25,725 nucleotides of DNA from DASUGM01 sp036274055 (GCA_036274055.1 DASUGM010000205.1:1-25725); one strand, 5' to 3'; shown: positions 8,596 to 16,209, numbered from the stretch's first letter. A program made the numbers and translations. Notes: generated by a model from the sequence alone, not told the origin.

Positions 8596-8749
8596 GTGCT
8601 GATGCTGGGTGACTAGATGCCAGTGCTTGTTGCCTGGTGCCGTGTGCATCGGGGCGACGGCAAGATCGAGATATCTCGATCTTGAGCGGTCCCCGATCTT
8701 CGTGGCACCAGGCAGCAAGCACTGGCACCTAGCCACCCAGCATCAGCAC
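8596..8749. repeat. 46-bp-arm inverted repeat with nested 24-bp palindrome
   Basis: The arms 8596-8641 and 8704-8749 are complementary at all but three positions. They are made of GTGCTG/GATGCTG-like words, reminiscent of degenerate heptads. The 62-bp loop contains a perfect 24-bp palindrome (8661-8684, centred on GAGATATCTC). It lies between the convergent cytochrome c and histidine kinase genes and could end transcription from both sides. Its sequence is unrelated to elements A-D. Confidence 0.88.
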
Positions 8750-8771
8750 TCAGCACTGAGCAGGACGAGCT

Positions 8772-10175
8772 CTACCTCGTGAGGATGACCGCCTCGAACC
8801 CGCCCTCCCGCGGCCTGCGCAGATCGAGCTGAAGTCCGAATCGATCGGCGACTTCGCGGGCGACGGCGATGCCGAGGCCGGGCGCGCCGGGACGGCGATT
8901 CTGGGCTTCGTCGCCGCGGAAACGGCGGACGGCGGTAAGGCCGCGAAAATCTTCCTCGCTGACGCCGCGGCCGTCGTCGGTGACGCGCACCGCGAAGCCG
9001 TCGCGATCGCGGAACCGTTCGAGTTCGACAGTCACGTGCCCGCCGGCGCGGTTGTAGCGAATCGCGTTGTCGACGATGTTGGCGAGCGCGCGCTCTAGCA
9101 ACGCCTCATCACCGGCCGTCGTCACCGACTCGTTCGGCACGAAGACCTTGATCATCACGCCGGCGGCGCGCGCCAGCGGCGTGTGACGGTCGGTGACGCG
9201 CGCGACCAGCGCCTTCAGATCGACCGTGGTCTTCGGCAGCTCGCCCGGCATCCGCAACCGCGCCGCAGCGGCGAGATTCTCGAGCCGCGACGCCGCCTGA
9301 TGCACGCCGAGCAGCGCCGGGGTGAGATTCGCGTCGGCACCAGCCGCTTTCGCGTCCTGCAGGTCCCTGGCCACCGCCGTCAGCGTGCCGCCGACGTCTT
9401 CGACGGTCATGGCGACGTGACGGCGGAGCTGCTCATCGAGATCGTTGATCCGCGTCCGGCGATTGTGCAGCTCCATCGCCGCGTCGTTGTAGACGAAGGC
9501 GACGGCGCTGAGCTCGTCCTTCAGCGTGTCGGGCGCGATCGACGCGAATTGCTCGCGCGCCGCCGAGGTCGCGTCGCGCGACAGCCGCCGCGCCCGCGCG
9601 ACCATCGGCATCATCGCCAGCCAGCCGAGCGCCACGCTGACGGCGTAAATGCCACCGAACGTCCACCATCGTCGCGCGTGATAGTCAGCCGGCGGCCGGA
9701 GCCGGCCGAGAAAGTACATGCACGTGGTGCCGACCCACCCGGTCGGCACGACGAACTGCACGCCGGTGCCGTTGTCGGTGGCGAACTGACCGGAAATCGG
9801 TTTCGTCTCGCGGCGCAGCGAGCGCTTGAACTCGTCGGGGAACCGCGGCGACGCCGGGCTCGAGCCGACAAACTCTTCGTCATAGGCAAACAGTTCGAAC
9901 GGCTGCGGGACCACCTTGGGACGCGGCGGCAAGACGTCCGGATTCGGATCGGGAACGCCGCGCGGCGGCCGGCCTTCGAGCGGACCGGTGAGGAACCACG
10001 TCGGATCGCTTTCGCAGCGTTCGCGGACCTGCTCGTTGACCTGCGATCGGACGACGCGTTCGAGCGTCGCGGCGGCGTCGGCGGAGCGCCAGCGATCGCT
10101 CACCCACGTCAGCAGCGCGGCGGCCGGCAAGGCGAGGGCGAGGCTCGTAATCGCCGCACGGCGACGCAGCATCAT
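8772..10175 (-). CDS. Membrane sensor kinase-like protein with degenerate H-box
   Basis: A 467-residue protein. TM1 (about 8-25), a periplasmic domain (about 30-170) and TM2 (about 172-192) are followed by a HAMP-like linker and a DHp-like region (about 240-300). The C-terminal HATPase domain retains the N box (NIVDNAIRYN), DDGRGV (G1) and GAPGLGIAVA (G2). The H-box should read like SHELRTPL; here the aligned stretch is TVEDVGGTLT, with Glu259 at the phospho-His position. His253 lies six residues earlier and could be an alternative site. ATP binding looks intact, so this may be a signalling pseudokinase or use another residue. No response regulator gene is adjacent. The gene starts 7 bp after the zinc-ribbon stub. 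Confidence 0.87.
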   Translation of the reverse strand: MMLRRRAAITSLALALPAAALLTWVSDRWRSADAAATLERVVRSQVNEQVRERCESDPTWFLTGPLEGRPPRGVPDPNPDVLPPRPKVVPQPFELFAYDEEFVGSSPASPRFPDEFKRSLRRETKPISGQFATDNGTGVQFVVPTGWVGTTCMYFLGRLRPPADYHARRWWTFGGIYAVSVALGWLAMMPMVARARRLSRDATSAAREQFASIAPDTLKDELSAVAFVYNDAAMELHNRRTRINDLDEQLRRHVAMTVEDVGGTLTAVARDLQDAKAAGADANLTPALLGVHQAASRLENLAAAARLRMPGELPKTTVDLKALVARVTDRHTPLARAAGVMIKVFVPNESVTTAGDEALLERALANIVDNAIRYNRAGGHVTVELERFRDRDGFAVRVTDDGRGVSEEDFRGLTAVRRFRGDEAQNRRPGAPGLGIAVAREVADRFGLQLDLRRPREGGFEAVILTR

Positions 10176-10182
10176 GGCTCAG

Positions 10183-10353
10183 TCAAATACGCCCTGGCGG
10201 GCCTGATTGTTGCGCAGGCGTTGCGCGTCGCCAGGCGCAGCCCGGCTCGCCGCCAGACAGCCTCGTCGCCGCGTCGCCGCTGACGTCCTGGCCGCACGAG
10301 GAGCAGAACTTCGCCGTCGCGGGGAGATCGGATCCGCAGCTGGGACAAGTCAT
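10183..10353 (-). CDS. Small zinc-ribbon protein, possible kinase remnant
   Basis: The predicted 56 residues begin MTCPSCGSDLPATAKFCSSC, a two-knuckle zinc ribbon very like the N-terminus of the kinase at 1-738. The following ~30 residues are low-complexity. The ATG at 10353 begins exactly at the ribbon, so it is preferred over upstream TTG. It may be a stand-alone protein or the leftover front end of a zinc-ribbon Ser/Thr kinase whose catalytic part was lost. Being 7 bp upstream of the sensor kinase gene, it is probably cotranscribed with it. Confidence 0.55.
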   Translation of the reverse strand: MTCPSCGSDLPATAKFCSSCGQDVSGDAATRLSGGEPGCAWRRATPAQQSGPPGRI

Positions 10354-10374
10354 GCGCAGGTCCACTGCCAAATT

Positions 10375-10493
10375 CGACTACACCGTGAAGGAGATGTAGG
10401 AGGCTTGGGGAACTTGGAGGAGCACCATTGGTTTTCAGTCGAGCTCTCCTTCATGCTCCTACAGATTCCTACAAATCCTTCACGGTGTAGTCG
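10375..10493. repeat. Long imperfect palindrome, element B
   Basis: Perfect 18-bp outer arms (10375-10392 and 10476-10493, CGACTACACCGTGAAGGA and its complement) are followed by looser inner pairing around GTAGGAG/CTCCTAC. The 23-bp core at 10441-10463 is identical to 17307-17329 in element C. The outer arms do not resemble those of the other copies. It fills the gap between the glycosylase stop (6 bp away) and the zinc-ribbon start (21 bp away), both genes on -. Confidence 0.85.
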
Positions 10494-10499
10494 GTCTGT

Positions 10500-11150
10500 C
10501 TAGTCCCACAGCCGCCACAAGTACCACGCCGCGATCGTCCGGTACGGGCGCCAGTTCTCCGCCAGGCGGATCATCGTCCTCGGCTTCGGACGGCGTTTCA
10601 TCCCGAAATGTTGCTGCACGCCCTTGACGATGCCGAGATCGCCGACCGGAAACACGTCGGGCCGGTTGAGGCGGAACATCAGGAACATCTCGGCCGACCA
10701 GACGCCGAGGCCTTTCACGGCGGTGATTGACCTGATCACCTCGGCGTCCGGCGCGGTTTCGAGCGCGCCAAGATCGAGACGGCCGTCGATGATCCGCTCG
10801 GCGAGATCGCGCATGTACGAGATCTTCGGGTAGCTGACGCCGGCGGCGCGGAGCGCCGCCGGATCGAGTTCGAGCAGCCGCGCCGGCGTCAGTTTCCCGA
10901 GGCCGCCGGCGAGAGCGACGACGCGGCCGCGAATCGTGTCGGCGGCTTTGCCTGACAACTGCTGCGACAGGATCGCCGACAACAGCGCGAAGAACGGCTC
11001 GCGGGTGCTGCTGGCGGTGATGCTGCACTTGCCGACGCGCTTGATCAGCGCGCCGAGCTTCGGATCGCGGCGCATCAGATGACGGCGCGCGCGCTGGACG
11101 TCGGCGTCGGTCAAGGAGGTCGGGTGTCGCTTCATCGCCCCACGAACCAC
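10500..11150 (-). CDS. DNA-3-methyladenine glycosylase II (AlkA-type HhH-GPD)
   Basis: A 216-residue HhH-GPD base-excision glycosylase that would remove alkylated purines from DNA. The helix-hairpin-helix VKGLGVWSAEMFL and the catalytic Asp in the downstream VFPVGDLGI segment are present, along with the upstream LLSAILSQQLSGKAADTI helix. It lacks the N-terminal beta domain of E. coli AlkA and fits the short MAG/AlkA form. The start is taken as GTG at 11150, because AGGAGG lies 5 bp upstream while the inner ATG at 11135 has a poor site. The ribosome site and start lie inside an amidohydrolase-like gene fragment. Confidence 0.9.
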   Translation of the reverse strand: MVRGAMKRHPTSLTDADVQRARRHLMRRDPKLGALIKRVGKCSITASSTREPFFALLSAILSQQLSGKAADTIRGRVVALAGGLGKLTPARLLELDPAALRAAGVSYPKISYMRDLAERIIDGRLDLGALETAPDAEVIRSITAVKGLGVWSAEMFLMFRLNRPDVFPVGDLGIVKGVQQHFGMKRRPKPRTMIRLAENWRPYRTIAAWYLWRLWD

Positions 11151-11233
11151 AGCGGCCTCCTTTTCGCGGCCGAAGCCGTGTCGTTGAGATCGCGGATGTC
11201 CGCGAGCGGGTTGCCGTCGAGCGGGATCCGCAT
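11132..11233 (-). pseudogene. Fragment resembling an amidohydrolase C-terminus
   Basis: About 33 codons read IPLDGNPLADIRDLND and end in a TGA within the glycosylase coding start. The stretch DGNPLADIRDLND is typical of the last strand of imidazolonepropionase-like amidohydrolases. Nothing upstream on this strand continues the enzyme, because the VapBC debris begins at about 11282. I read it as the surviving tail of a lost gene that now supplies the leader and ribosome site of the glycosylase. The identification rests on one short motif. Confidence 0.42.
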
Positions 11234-11281
11234 GGGGTCATAACTGTAAACCGGAACGCGGCGATGTCTTGAGTGAATGCA

Positions 11282-11700
11282 ATGAATGCATTCAGGAAGC
11301 TGGCGGATGCGCTGGTTCGGGAGCGGCGCCGGCGGGGGCAATCGTTGAATCAGACAGTGCTCGACGTGCTCGGCGAAGGCCTCGGCCTGGCCGATCCTGA
11401 GGGCCGCCGCAACGGCCTGGCCAGCCTTGCGGGAACGTGGAACAGCGCCGATCTGAAGCAGTTCGGTTTCTCGATCATCCAGCCGTGGATGTCGTCGCCA
11501 CCGACGACGCCGTCGCGCGCATCTACGCGGAGATTGTGGCGGAGATTGTGGTGGCACTCAAATCGGCGGGGCGCCCTGTTCCCGCCAATGACATCTGGAT
11601 CGCGGCCGCTGCCGCGCGGAGCGGTGCCCCGGTGTTGACCTACGACCCGCACTTCAGCGCGATCGCCGCTTTTTACCCGCGCTGCGCGACCGGCAGCTGA
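11282..11700 (+). pseudogene. Collapsed VapBC toxin-antitoxin pair
   Basis: From ATG 11282 one frame encodes an antitoxin-like start (KLADALVRERRRRGQSLNQ, then RRNGLASLAGTW and DLKQF). Near 11465 homology passes to another frame that encodes only the C-terminal half of a PIN-domain toxin (FLDHPAVDVVATDD, then RPVPANDIWIAAAAARSG and YDPHFSAI). The antitoxin end and the toxin N-terminus with the first catalytic Asp are missing, so one internal deletion of roughly 200-250 bp would explain the structure (size is inferred). It should be inactive. Its 3' end overlaps the 3' end of the PAS kinase gene by 28 bp. Confidence 0.7.
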
Positions 11701-13628
11701 CACCGGAACGTCGCGCCGCCGTCGGCGTTGTTCTCGGCGCGAATCGAGCCGCCGTGCGCGGTCACGATCGATCGGCTGATCGCAAGACCGAGTCCGAGCC
11801 CCTGCTCGCGGAACGTGACGAACGGCTCGAACACACGTTCCAGCTGGTCGCTGGGAATTCCCGAGCCGCGGTCCGAGACCGCGATCTCGACGCTGCCGTC
11901 GTGGGTCGCGGTGGAGAACGTGAGCTGCCGGTCGGACGCCGGCGTGGCGTTCATCGCATCGCAGCCGTTCAGCAGCAGGTTCAGCACCACCTGCTGCAGC
12001 TGGACGCGGTCGCCGAGCACCAGCGGCAGACCCGATGACAGGTCGCTGCGCACGGCGACGCGCCGCGAGGTCAGCTCGCCGTACGCCAGGTCGATCACGT
12101 CCTTGACGACGTCGTTCGGATCGATCGGCTGGAGCGCGATGTCACCCTTCCTCAGCAGCGCGCGGAGCCGGTCGATGACCGCGCCCGCCCGCCGATCGTT
12201 GCGGATGATGTCGTCGAGCGTCAGGCGGAGTTGCTCGAGATCAGGTGCCGCATGATCGAGCATCAGCCGCGCCGCCTGCGCGTTGCTGAGGACGGCCGCG
12301 AGCGGCTGACTCAACTCGTGGGCGAGCGTGCCGGACATCTCGCCGAGCATCGCGACGCGGCTGAGATGCGCCAGTTCCCGCCGGTTCGCATCGGCGTCGA
12401 GCTCGGCGCGCTTTCGGTCGGTCATGTCACGGACGATGCTCAGCACCCGGTCGTGGTCGCACGAGACAATGCTCGCCTCGTAGATGCGCTCGTCGGCCTC
12501 GGACCCGAGCGTGTACTCGACCTTCGCCTCGTTGTCGGTCCCGCAGACCCGCATGAACGCCTGGGCGAGCGGTTCGGCCACCGACGGCGGCAGCACGTCC
12601 CTGATGTTCCTGCCGAGAAACGCCGCCGGCGGCACGACCAGCTTCGACGTGTCCCGCGCGTGACAATCGAGGAACACGCCGTCGGCGCTCATCACGAACA
12701 TCCAGTCGGGAATCGCGCGGAGGATCGCCTGGGTCCGAGCCTCGCTCTGTCTCACCGCCTGCGACGCGCGCTGATGCTCAATCGCGATGCGTGCGATGTT
12801 GGCGCCGTGCTCGATCAGCCGAATCTCCGCGTCGGTCGGCGAGCGCGGCTGGTCGTAGTACATCGCGAACGATCCCAGCACTTTTCGCTGCGGCGAGAAG
12901 ATCGGCGTCGACCAGCACGCGCGCAGGCCGAAGCCCAATGCGACCTCGCGATATTGCGCCCACAGCGGATCCGTCTCGATGTCGGTGACGATGATGCGCC
13001 TGCCGAAGTGCATCGCGGTGCCGCACGATCCGGCGGTGGGCCCGATCGGCAAGCCGTCGATCGCCCGCATGTACGCTGCCGGCAGGCTGGGCGCGGCGCC
13101 GTGGCGCGCCGTGGTGCCGTCCTCGTCGAGAAGGAGGACGGTGCAGAGCATGCCGTCGGTCCGCTGTTCGACCATCAGCACCAGTCGATCGAGGACGGCC
13201 GCCAGCGAGCTGCCGGTCGCAATCATCTCGAGCACTTCGTGCTGCGAATCGCGAAACGCTTCGTCGCGGCGGCGGGCCGTGATATCGCGCGAGATCGCCA
13301 GCAAGTGACTGATCGCGCCGCTCTCGCCGGTCATCGGCGTCACCACCGCGTCGAACCATTTCACGACCCCCGAACTGGTCCGCATCTCGTACTGAAATCG
13401 CCCGTGTCGGTTGGCTCGCGCCTCCTCCACCGCCGACTCAGCGGCCTTGCGCACGTCGCCCTCGAAGAAACCGGCCAGTGGCCGATCGAGCAGCGCCTCG
13501 GCAGCCGGCAGCTCGAGCATGCGGAGGCCGACGTTGTTGATGTACTGAATACGGCCGTCGAGCGTGAGGATCTTCACGCAGTCGCCGATGCTTTCGACGA
13601 TTTGGCGGCTCAGGTCGTCAGTGCGCAT
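11673..13628 (-). CDS. PAS-GAF-PAS hybrid sensor histidine kinase (FixL/NtrB-like)
   Basis: A 651-residue soluble kinase with no membrane segments. The order is PAS (about 5-118), GAF (about 130-285, with the typical GSCGTAM and ACWSTPI segments), PAS (about 290-408), HisKA with LAHELSQPLAAV (phospho-His437), and HATPase with NLLLNGCDAM, DRGSGIP and GLGLGLAI. It would sense a small molecule or redox cue in the cytoplasm and phosphorylate the receiver protein encoded immediately upstream. That gene overlaps this one by 11 bp, so the pair is coupled. Neither PAS domain shows a haem-binding His that I can assign. Confidence 0.93.
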   Translation of the reverse strand: MRTDDLSRQIVESIGDCVKILTLDGRIQYINNVGLRMLELPAAEALLDRPLAGFFEGDVRKAAESAVEEARANRHGRFQYEMRTSSGVVKWFDAVVTPMTGESGAISHLLAISRDITARRRDEAFRDSQHEVLEMIATGSSLAAVLDRLVLMVEQRTDGMLCTVLLLDEDGTTARHGAAPSLPAAYMRAIDGLPIGPTAGSCGTAMHFGRRIIVTDIETDPLWAQYREVALGFGLRACWSTPIFSPQRKVLGSFAMYYDQPRSPTDAEIRLIEHGANIARIAIEHQRASQAVRQSEARTQAILRAIPDWMFVMSADGVFLDCHARDTSKLVVPPAAFLGRNIRDVLPPSVAEPLAQAFMRVCGTDNEAKVEYTLGSEADERIYEASIVSCDHDRVLSIVRDMTDRKRAELDADANRRELAHLSRVAMLGEMSGTLAHELSQPLAAVLSNAQAARLMLDHAAPDLEQLRLTLDDIIRNDRRAGAVIDRLRALLRKGDIALQPIDPNDVVKDVIDLAYGELTSRRVAVRSDLSSGLPLVLGDRVQLQQVVLNLLLNGCDAMNATPASDRQLTFSTATHDGSVEIAVSDRGSGIPSDQLERVFEPFVTFREQGLGLGLAISRSIVTAHGGSIRAENNADGGATFRCQLPVAQRG

Positions 13629-13992
13629 GGCCGCCGGCTGTCGCCTTCGTCGCCAGGATCGCGTCGGCGATCGCCGCAGTCAGCGTCATGTCGTCAAAGG
13701 GCTTCGATACGATCGGGGTGTCGCCGATGCGGGCATCGCGATTCAGGCGATCGCCGTCGCCGGTCATCAGCACCAGCGGCACGGACGCGGACTGGCTGCG
13801 CAATTTCTGCCGGAATTCGAGGCCGTTGATGCCGGGTAGTCGGACATCGACGATCATGCAGTCGACGACGACGGGCGCCGCCTCGAAGTCCTCGGCCGAG
13901 GCAAAGACCGTGACCCGGTGACCCATCGCGGTCAGCAACCGCGCAAGGGCCGTACGTACATCTTGATCGTCATCAACAATTGCGAGCGTCAT
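13618..13992 (-). CDS. Single-domain response regulator receiver (FixJ-like)
   Basis: A 124-residue receiver domain with acidic pocket DDD (7-9), phospho-acceptor Asp49 in MIVDVRLPG, Thr77 in LMTGD and Lys97 in SKPFD. No DNA-binding output domain follows, so it probably works through protein contact or as a phosphate shuttle. Its last codons overlap the start of the PAS-GAF-PAS kinase gene, which marks the kinase as its partner. The receiver resembles the FixJ group, whose members normally carry a LuxR-type HTH. Confidence 0.92.
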   Translation of the reverse strand: MTLAIVDDDQDVRTALARLLTAMGHRVTVFASAEDFEAAPVVVDCMIVDVRLPGINGLEFRQKLRSQSASVPLVLMTGDGDRLNRDARIGDTPIVSKPFDDMTLTAAIADAILATKATAGGHAH

Positions 13993-14016
13993 GGGGAGCG
14001 GGCGACATCCTACCAG

Positions 14017-15453
14017 TTACGACAGCCGATGCAGCACCCGCTCCCGCCCGACCAGCTCCAGCACCTCGAAAATCCCCGGGCTGACCGCCTGTCCGGTCAC
14101 CGCGACGCGAGTCGCGTGAATCAGCACGCCGGCCTTGATTCCGCGCCGGTCGGCGGTGGCGCGCAGCGCGGCTTCGAGCGCCGCCGCGTCGAAGGGCTCC
14201 ACGCCGGCGAGCGCGTCGCGCCACGCCGCCAGGTGCGGACCGAGATCGGGCGCCGACAGATGCTTCTGCGCCGCCGCGGGATCGATCTCGACGCGGTCCT
14301 CGATGAACGGTCGCAGCTGCGGGACGATGTCGGCGAGCTTCTTCGCGCGCGGCTTGACGAGGTCGATGACCCGTCCAAACCACGCGCGATCGGACGTCGC
14401 AAAGCGGTCGCGCCAGAGCCCGGCGGCCGCGAGATCGCCGCGGAGGCGGTCGAGAATCGCGTCGGCCGGCATCCGCATGATGTGCTGCTGGTTGAACCAG
14501 TCCAGCTTCTCGGGGTTGAACACGGCATTGCCGCCGCTGATACCTTCGAGCGTGAACCGGGCGATGAGTTCGTCGCGGGTGAAGACTTCCTGATCGCCGC
14601 TGCCCGGCGACCAGCCGAGCAGCGCGAGGAAATTCACCATCGCTTCCGGCAGATAGCCCTGCGCTTCGTACTCCCCGACCGAGGTGGCGCCGTGCCGTTT
14701 GCTGAGCCGCTTCTTGTCGGGGCCGAGAATCAGGGGCACGTGCGCGAAGCGCGGCACCGGCGCCGACATCGCCTCATAGAGCAGGATCTGCTTCGGCGTG
14801 TTTGAAATGTGATCGTCGCCACGAACCACCTCCGTCACCTGCATCTCGACGTCGTCGACGACGACGGAGAGGTGGTAGGTCGGGTAGTGGTCGGAACGGA
14901 GGATGACGAAGTCTTCGATGTTGGCGTTGTCGAATTCGATCGCGCCGTGGACGAGATCGTCGAATCTCGTCTTGCCGCCGGGGACGAGAAAGCGGATCGC
15001 GTGCGCGGCGCCGGCCTCGACGCGCGCGGCGACGTCAGCGGGCGCGAGCTTGAAGCAGCGGCGATCGTAGTTCCAGGTCCCGCCGGCCGCTTCGGCGGCG
15101 GCGCGCTCGGCTTTGAGATCCTCAGGCTTGCAGAAGCACCGATACGCGCGGCCGTTTTCGGCGAGCGCGCGTCCGGCGGCACGATACTTCTCGAGCCGCT
15201 CGGTCTGAAAATACGGCGCATGCGGTCCGCCGACGCCAGGGCCCTCGTCCCAATCGAGGCCCAGCCAATTCATGCTGTTGAAGATCGCCGTCACCATGTC
15301 GGTCGACGAGCGCTCGACGTCGGTGTCTTCGATGCGGAGGATGAACGTGCCGCCGTGGCGGCGGGCGTAGAGCCAGTTGAACAGAGCCGTGCGCGCACCG
15401 CCGACGTGGAGGTACCCGGTCGGCGACGGCGCGAAACGGACGCGAGGGAGCAT
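14017..15453 (-). CDS. gltX: Glutamyl-tRNA synthetase
   Basis: A 478-residue class I aminoacyl-tRNA synthetase that charges tRNA-Glu with glutamate. The N-terminal RFAPSPTGYLHVGGARTALF carries the HIGH-type signature, KRLSKRHGA is the KMSKS loop, and the zinc-site pattern CFC...YDRRC is present. The C-terminal half is the anticodon-binding domain. Whether it is discriminating or also charges tRNA-Gln cannot be told from sequence alone. ATG 15453 is preferred over the adjoining GTG at 15456. Upstream lies a four-unit GGCTCNN heptad array. Confidence 0.97.
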   Translation of the reverse strand: MLPRVRFAPSPTGYLHVGGARTALFNWLYARRHGGTFILRIEDTDVERSSTDMVTAIFNSMNWLGLDWDEGPGVGGPHAPYFQTERLEKYRAAGRALAENGRAYRCFCKPEDLKAERAAAEAAGGTWNYDRRCFKLAPADVAARVEAGAAHAIRFLVPGGKTRFDDLVHGAIEFDNANIEDFVILRSDHYPTYHLSVVVDDVEMQVTEVVRGDDHISNTPKQILLYEAMSAPVPRFAHVPLILGPDKKRLSKRHGATSVGEYEAQGYLPEAMVNFLALLGWSPGSGDQEVFTRDELIARFTLEGISGGNAVFNPEKLDWFNQQHIMRMPADAILDRLRGDLAAAGLWRDRFATSDRAWFGRVIDLVKPRAKKLADIVPQLRPFIEDRVEIDPAAAQKHLSAPDLGPHLAAWRDALAGVEPFDAAALEAALRATADRRGIKAGVLIHATRVAVTGQAVSPGIFEVLELVGRERVLHRLS

Positions 15454-15471
15454 CACATGATCTTACTTAAT

Positions 15472-15499
15472 GGCTCACGGCTCAGGGCTCACGGCTCGG
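15472..15499. repeat. Short GGCTCNN heptad array
   Basis: Four tandem heptads (GGCTCAC, GGCTCAG, GGCTCAC, GGCTCGG) start 18 bp upstream of gltX. They match the left half of the larger array at 7839-7866. No complementary half is present nearby. The stretch 15500-15597 that follows holds a GC-rich self-complementary run (GGCGCGCC/GGCGCG around 15513-15531) and nothing else that I recognise. Confidence 0.8.
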
Positions 15500-15597
15500 G
15501 GGCCAAGGATTGGCGCGCCGGGCCGGCGCGGGTCAACGGCGCTCCGGTGGTCTCGGATTCGATCATCTTATTGAGATTCAAATAGAGACAGGCTCTT

Positions 15598-15677
15598 TCA
15601 CGCAGAGACGCGGAGGACGCTGAGGCGCAGAGAGTCATTCCATTATTCCGGCCCCGCCCCCTACGCTCTCTGCGTGA
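15598..15677. repeat. CGCAGAG-type inverted repeat
   Basis: Perfect 10-bp ends, TCACGCAGAG (15598-15607) and CTCTGCGTGA (15668-15677), enclose further CGCAGAG-like words on the left (GACGCGGAGGACGC, GGCGCAGAGAG). From memory, CGCAGAG-rich repeats of this kind occur in unrelated bacterial phyla; I cannot check that here. It lies between gltX and the operator region of the TetR operon. Confidence 0.7.
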
Positions 15678-15692
15678 CCGACAATCCTGTAA

Positions 15693-15775
15693 TTTGAACG
15701 TGTTCAAAATATCTCTTGACCTGACGGCCGGACCGGTCCACAGTGGTTTGAACATGTTCAACTTGAACATGTTCA
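15693..15775 (+). promoter_or_regulatory. Triple palindromic operator around a promoter, likely TetR-family sites
   Basis: There are three related palindromes: TTTGAAC-GT-GTTCAAA (15693-15708), the perfect TTGAACATGTTCAA (15748-15761) and TGAACATGTTCA (15764-15775). A -35-like TTGACC (15716-15721) and a weak -10 CACAGT (15739-15744) at 17-bp spacing put the start site inside the second palindrome. One operator therefore sits just upstream of -35 and two over the start region; the centres of the last two are 15 bp apart. The operon downstream ends with a TetR-family gene, so autorepression is the simplest reading. Confidence 0.78.
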
Positions 15776-15795
15776 GGCGCAGGAGGCGCCGCCCC

Positions 15796-16209
15796 ATGTT
15801 CGTCCTGCATACCTACGTGACGTATCTGGTGATTTCGATCGCGGTGACCATCTGGGTCGCGCGCACGCTCCACCGCAGCGGCCGGATCTTCCTGGTGGAC
15901 GCGTTTCACGGCCAGGAGGCGCTGGCTGACTCGGTCAACCACCTGCTCGTCGTCGGCTTCTACCTGATCAACGTCGGCTGGATCGTCATGACCCTCAGGA
16001 CCTACCAATCGCTCGACACGGCGAAGCAGGCGATGGATCTCCTCAGCAGCAAGATTGGCACGGTGATTTTCCTGCTCGGCCTGATGCACTTCTTCAATTT
16101 GTTCCTGTTCAACCGCTTCCGCCGCCGCGCCCTCGATCGGCTGATCACCGCGCCGCCGCCGATCGCGCCGACCGCTAATCGTCTCACCCCCGTGGCGCCG
16201 GTCAGATGA
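15796..16209 (+). CDS. Small membrane protein, unknown function, first gene of TetR operon
   Basis: A 137-residue protein starting MFVLHTYVTYLV. Three hydrophobic segments are visible: about 5-24 (YLVISIAVTIWVA), about 55-75 (LLVVGFYLINVGWIV) and about 93-112 (VIFLLGLMHFFNLFLF). Conserved-looking features are FLVDAFHGQEALADSVNHLL and a basic patch after TM3. I recognise it only as an uncharacterised family. The start is fixed by AGGAGG at 15781-15786; reading further upstream would run through the operators. Its last four bases (ATGA) overlap the next start. Confidence 0.85.
   Translation: MFVLHTYVTYLVISIAVTIWVARTLHRSGRIFLVDAFHGQEALADSVNHLLVVGFYLINVGWIVMTLRTYQSLDTAKQAMDLLSSKIGTVIFLLGLMHFFNLFLFNRFRRRALDRLITAPPPIAPTANRLTPVAPVR

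Noticed and set aside
8661..8684. 24-bp palindrome as an operator
   Set aside because: It lies between convergent gene ends within a larger hairpin loop, with no promoter nearby.
10371..10493. Coding sequence across element B
   Set aside because: The short frames have no motif, and the pairing of arms explains the sequence.
12231..13829. Long open frame (about 530 codons) on + opposite the PAS kinase
   Set aside because: Its product is Arg/His/Asp-rich with no recognisable motif; it is the antisense shadow of a GC-rich gene whose own frame has full PAS, GAF and kinase motifs.
15694..15795. N-terminal extension of the TetR-operon membrane protein from ATG 15694
   Set aside because: It would translate through the palindromic operators, and the ATG at 15796 has an AGGAGG site at proper distance.
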